Source: Balanoglossus misakiensis (taxonomy: Eukaryota > Hemichordata). From it: a stretch of DNA of 64,000 nt. The DNA lies in the NCBI GenBank assembly GCA_040954595.2, contig CM082591.2, forward strand, positions 11,842,001 to 11,906,000, in the 5' to 3' direction. The position numbers and the translations under genes were made by a program. The number at the start of each line of letters is the position of its first letter. Position 1 is the stretch's first letter. A model generated the notes under the pieces. It was given only the letters and a program-made list of their open reading frames with translations. It did not search any database and was not told the DNA's origin. Below, in pieces: positions 61,029-64,000 of the stretch.

Positions 61029-64000
61029 ACCATAGGTGACAATATACCTTAACATATCATATTTCTTCTGGGAAGTGTAATTGTTTTAAGATCAAATATT
61101 ACATGTACATACCAATTGTATGCCTCTCAGATATTGTCTTTCCGTTGATGCACTCACTTTGTGCTCACCAATACTGAATAGCTGTAAATATAATCAAAGG
61201 AGAAGAAATCACTCACTCATTAGCAATGATACTGCAAAAGTGGAAGTGACTGATTTTGAGTCTGAAGTTGGAAAAGAGTCCCAGTACAGTGTAGAGAGGT
61301 TTCCAGATTAGGTAGATTTTGCTGTCCAACCATTTTCACACAACGGCCATAAAACTTAAAGAAGAACTATTAAATTACCCAGCCTGATAAGTTTTGTGGT
61401 GTTTGGAAAGTCGTCCATGTCTGATGACACAAGATCAGCTTTTGATTGTAACATGAGACATGATCAGTTGTGTTTTGGTTCAAAAGAACATGACCTGGTT
61501 TAAGAAGCCTTGCAACTTCAGGTGACTACAGAAGGAGCTATACTGTGCCCATTGGCCTTGATTTGACTGAGAAACCATGATTTACTGAAAAGCCACTTGG
61601 AAAAGGGTCCACTTTATTTCTAAACCAAACTTACCTTCAGGAAGATCATCTTGGCTGACTCTTGACTATCTACAGTGACTTTTCTTGCATCCATCTTGGC
61701 TGCAACATCTTTCTTTTCATCCACCTGCATTGCCTCACTTTTCTCCTCTTTCTTTTCCTCATCTGCAAATAAAAATTGTGTTATGTCCAGGAAATATTAT
61801 TTACTTTCTGAGAAGAAACTGGAATATCTAGCTTTGCAAATCAGTTAGTGAAATAAGAGAACGCAAACAATTAATTGTCATGAAATAGTCACCTCTGTTA
61901 ATATCGCGAAAAATTTCCCATCACAAAAATTACCAAGATTACACTAACCTAAAAATATAAAATCCTAATAATGTCCAAAGTTGAAGAATTCTATATGTAT
62001 GACTTAACTTTTGAGACACTATTTCACAACACAAATACTAGTACCTTTGTTCTCTTTATCCAGGAATGAATTTTTTTCCACCTTCTGCTCCTCTCATCTG
62101 TTGAACTTCCACTAACTGAGCCATGTATCCTTTGTCAACCACAGCCTGTTCCATACTGTACAGATCTTGTCTGCAGGCCATGTCGAGATGCTGCAGTAGT
62201 TTGCTGTGAAAAGAAACAGAAGTGTTACATGTGTATGTGTGTTACAGGGCCAGATCACGGCACATCATGACAAAATCTTTGTGAATATGGTGCTAGCATC
62301 ATGTTTATAGCAGATCATGTGTATTCATACTTGTGGGCCAAATGACCTTAATATGTGGTTTGTTGTATGACTTAATTATAACACACACACCCAGTTTTTT
62401 TAATAGTCCTGCTTGAAAGATCACAGAGTGTCTTTGGCTACTGAAAAGCACCACCACAATGAGAGATAACTCACAACACCGAAGAGTAAATCTCTAAAGT
62501 TGTAATTTAAACCAAGTATGGAAATTGGGATGTACGGTAGCTTTGATGAGGAATAATTCTAGAGTTACAACATACCTCATGCTGTTGACTGGTATACCAA
62601 AGGACTGCACAAACAAGACCAACTGAGCTGGTTCCAAGTCTTCCAGGGCTGAAAAAAATGACAAATTCAGGATGAAAACAACAAAAGTTTGGTGAGAAAA
62701 GATCCCAAGTTGAATTGACACACAGATTGGCAGATATTTCCACGAAATATCACATGTAAATGGTGCAACAACAGATTAACCGATCAGGCCATGACAAATA
62801 CTGCACCTCTTCACAAAAACTGCTGGGTTGCAATTTATAGCATAAAATTACTGTAAAACAGGAAATTTTTGTGATATCACAAGAGAGCTGACTATTCCAT
62901 TGCTCACATTGTTTCTTTGCGACCATTTATTTTCACGTTTTTTGGCTCTCACGAAATTCGCAAAATTTTCCCCTTTTACAATAGTATGGTTGGATCTATA
63001 CAATGTATACATTGAATGGGGATGAACACTGGACAGTGGAGCATTCTATATTAAAATTTGGGAAAACATTGAAGCCATATTAAGGTCATACTTGATTAAG
63101 CTGAAAGACGGCACAGAATAAATTTGAAATTTAATTGGCTACAAAAATTGACTTTTCTGCCATTCTGAGATCTCCATGCTGAGCTCAATTATGTTGCTGC
63201 TTCATATAGTGGTCAGCAATAAAAACTTACTACTGTTACAGTGGTTATACATGTAACTCTTATTAAATGTTTTTTTTCTTGTTTTATCATGAAATCTGAC
63301 AATATCACGAAATCTGACTGTGGGTGGCACGACAGAATAAAACTGGTTTTCGTCTCAACTTTTGTACATGTAGTGACACAATGAAAGAATGACAGAGAAA
63401 CTGCTAACAGACAGATTATTATATATTTTTTTACCTTTTCATGTCACTTTTATAAAACACTGCATGGCAACAAATGTGAACCATGAACAATTTGCAAGAC
63501 AATGAACTAGAAGTTGAACGAGATTTGAAGACCTGCTCTGGAAGTAATTGATTGACACTCACCCATGAGTAAGATTCCGCATGGGGCTGTGTGGCTTTCT
63601 TCAAGTAATTGTAGAATATATGTAACATGGATGTCAGTGTACATAGTGTTGGTCTGGTCGGCACTGGTGTCTCTACACAGCATGGAGCTGAGTATGGTGG
63701 GCCTTTCTACAATCAACTGAGCTAAATCCTAGAATCAGAAAGGTAGCAGTGAAGTAAAATCAAATATGTTTGTCAAAACAACAACAACAATAACAACACA
63801 CATAATCATATTCAAATAAAAATCACTTGGTTCATGCTTAGAACTTTCTATAAACTTACTCTTTTTTTTTTGCACATACTCCAATGAAAATACTGTTTGA
63901 TATATAGATCACAGACTTTTGCATTTTCAACTGTTTTTGTTCTAATACTATTTGTGTGTAGCCCTCACCCAGAACCTGTATGTATGATTCACAATCATAT
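61029..64000 (-). repeat. Array unit 10 (partial, at least 2972 bp)
   Basis: Cut by the window end. It contains e5, e4, e3 and e2. The e2 acceptor and following intron are intact (gctaaatcctagaatc at 63722), so it does not carry the 962-bp deletion and belongs to the middle or long class. The deleted units 6-9 are thus bounded on both sides by undeleted units. Confidence 0.95.
61635..64000 (-). pseudogene. INTS1-like partial gene copy, unit 10 (cut by window end)
   Basis: Exons visible: e2 63563-63728 with intact acceptor, e3 62576-62648, e4 62045-62203, e5 61635-61762. The e4 frameshift is at 62071-62077. By spacing, e1 would start about 67 bp beyond the window. Transcription, if any, would come from the right, outside the window. 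Confidence 0.85.

Larger units (their letters stand above)
1..64000 (-). repeat. Tandem array of a 6.0-8.1 kb segment of an INTS1-like gene (10 copies, the last partial)
   Basis: The window is filled end to end by direct head-to-tail copies of one segment. The same landmarks recur in order in each copy: the opening sequence accataggtgacaatatacc, minus-strand exons e5, e4, e3, e2, e1, e10, e9, e8, e7, e6 read left to right, and the same intronic small transposons. Most 60-base lines can be matched between copies with zero or one difference. Three length classes occur, about 8.1, 6.9-7.0 and 6.0 kb, explained by a 1.1-kb insertion (units 1 and 3) and a 962-bp deletion (units 6-9). Neither edge of the array is inside the window, so total copy number is unknown. 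The unit boundary used here is arbitrary; the biologically meaningful join lies between e10 and e1. Confidence 0.97.

Noticed and set aside
1-64000. Classical satellite DNA or CRISPR-like array
   Set aside because: The unit is 6-8 kb of unique gene sequence with exons and introns, without short repeats and spacers.

Overview
This window is eukaryotic, and almost certainly animal, genomic DNA. It is AT-rich, its coding sequence is split into short exons with GT-AG junctions and introns of about 0.3-1.8 kb, it carries several small inverted-repeat DNA transposons, and it has no bacterial-style operons. The exons resemble an animal Integrator subunit. The marine-invertebrate look of the repeats is only an impression, and I cannot name the species.

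The whole 64 kb is one head-to-tail tandem array. Ten consecutive copies of the same segment begin at 1, 8081, 15060, 23151, 30072, 36976, 42995, 49015, 55021 and 61029, the last cut off by the window end. Unit lengths are 8080, 6979, 8091, 6921, 6904, 6019, 6020, 6006 and 6008 bp. The copies are nearly identical by eye, introns included. The three length classes come from two structural differences. A 1.1-kb DNA transposon sits only in units 1 and 3. A 962-bp deletion is shared by units 6-9.

Every unit carries, on the minus strand, up to ten consecutive exons (named e1-e10 here in protein order) encoding about 500 residues of Integrator complex subunit 1 (INTS1), from roughly the C-terminal half. 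Splice phases agree at all nine ordinary junctions (after correcting one 1-base error in e4), and the translated exons follow vertebrate INTS1 as I remember it. Within a unit the minus strand reads e6-e7-e8-e9-e10-(join)-e1-e2-e3-e4-e5, so the copied segment ran from just upstream of e1 to just downstream of e10 and the copies are joined between e10 and e1. The rest of INTS1 is absent from the window.

The copies look dead as coding sequence. An in-frame TAG stop in e8 is present in all nine copies of that exon, and a one-base homopolymer expansion that shifts the frame in e4 is present in all ten. Units 6-9 have also lost e10, e1 and the e2 acceptor, and units 1, 4 and 5 have a 5-bp frame-disrupting difference in e1. 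The simplest reading is amplification of an already damaged INTS1 segment, followed by a transposon insertion, a deletion, and exchange between units. An intact INTS1 gene should exist elsewhere. No new enzyme system, CRISPR array, tRNA or rRNA was found. The unusual object is the array itself and its internal history.
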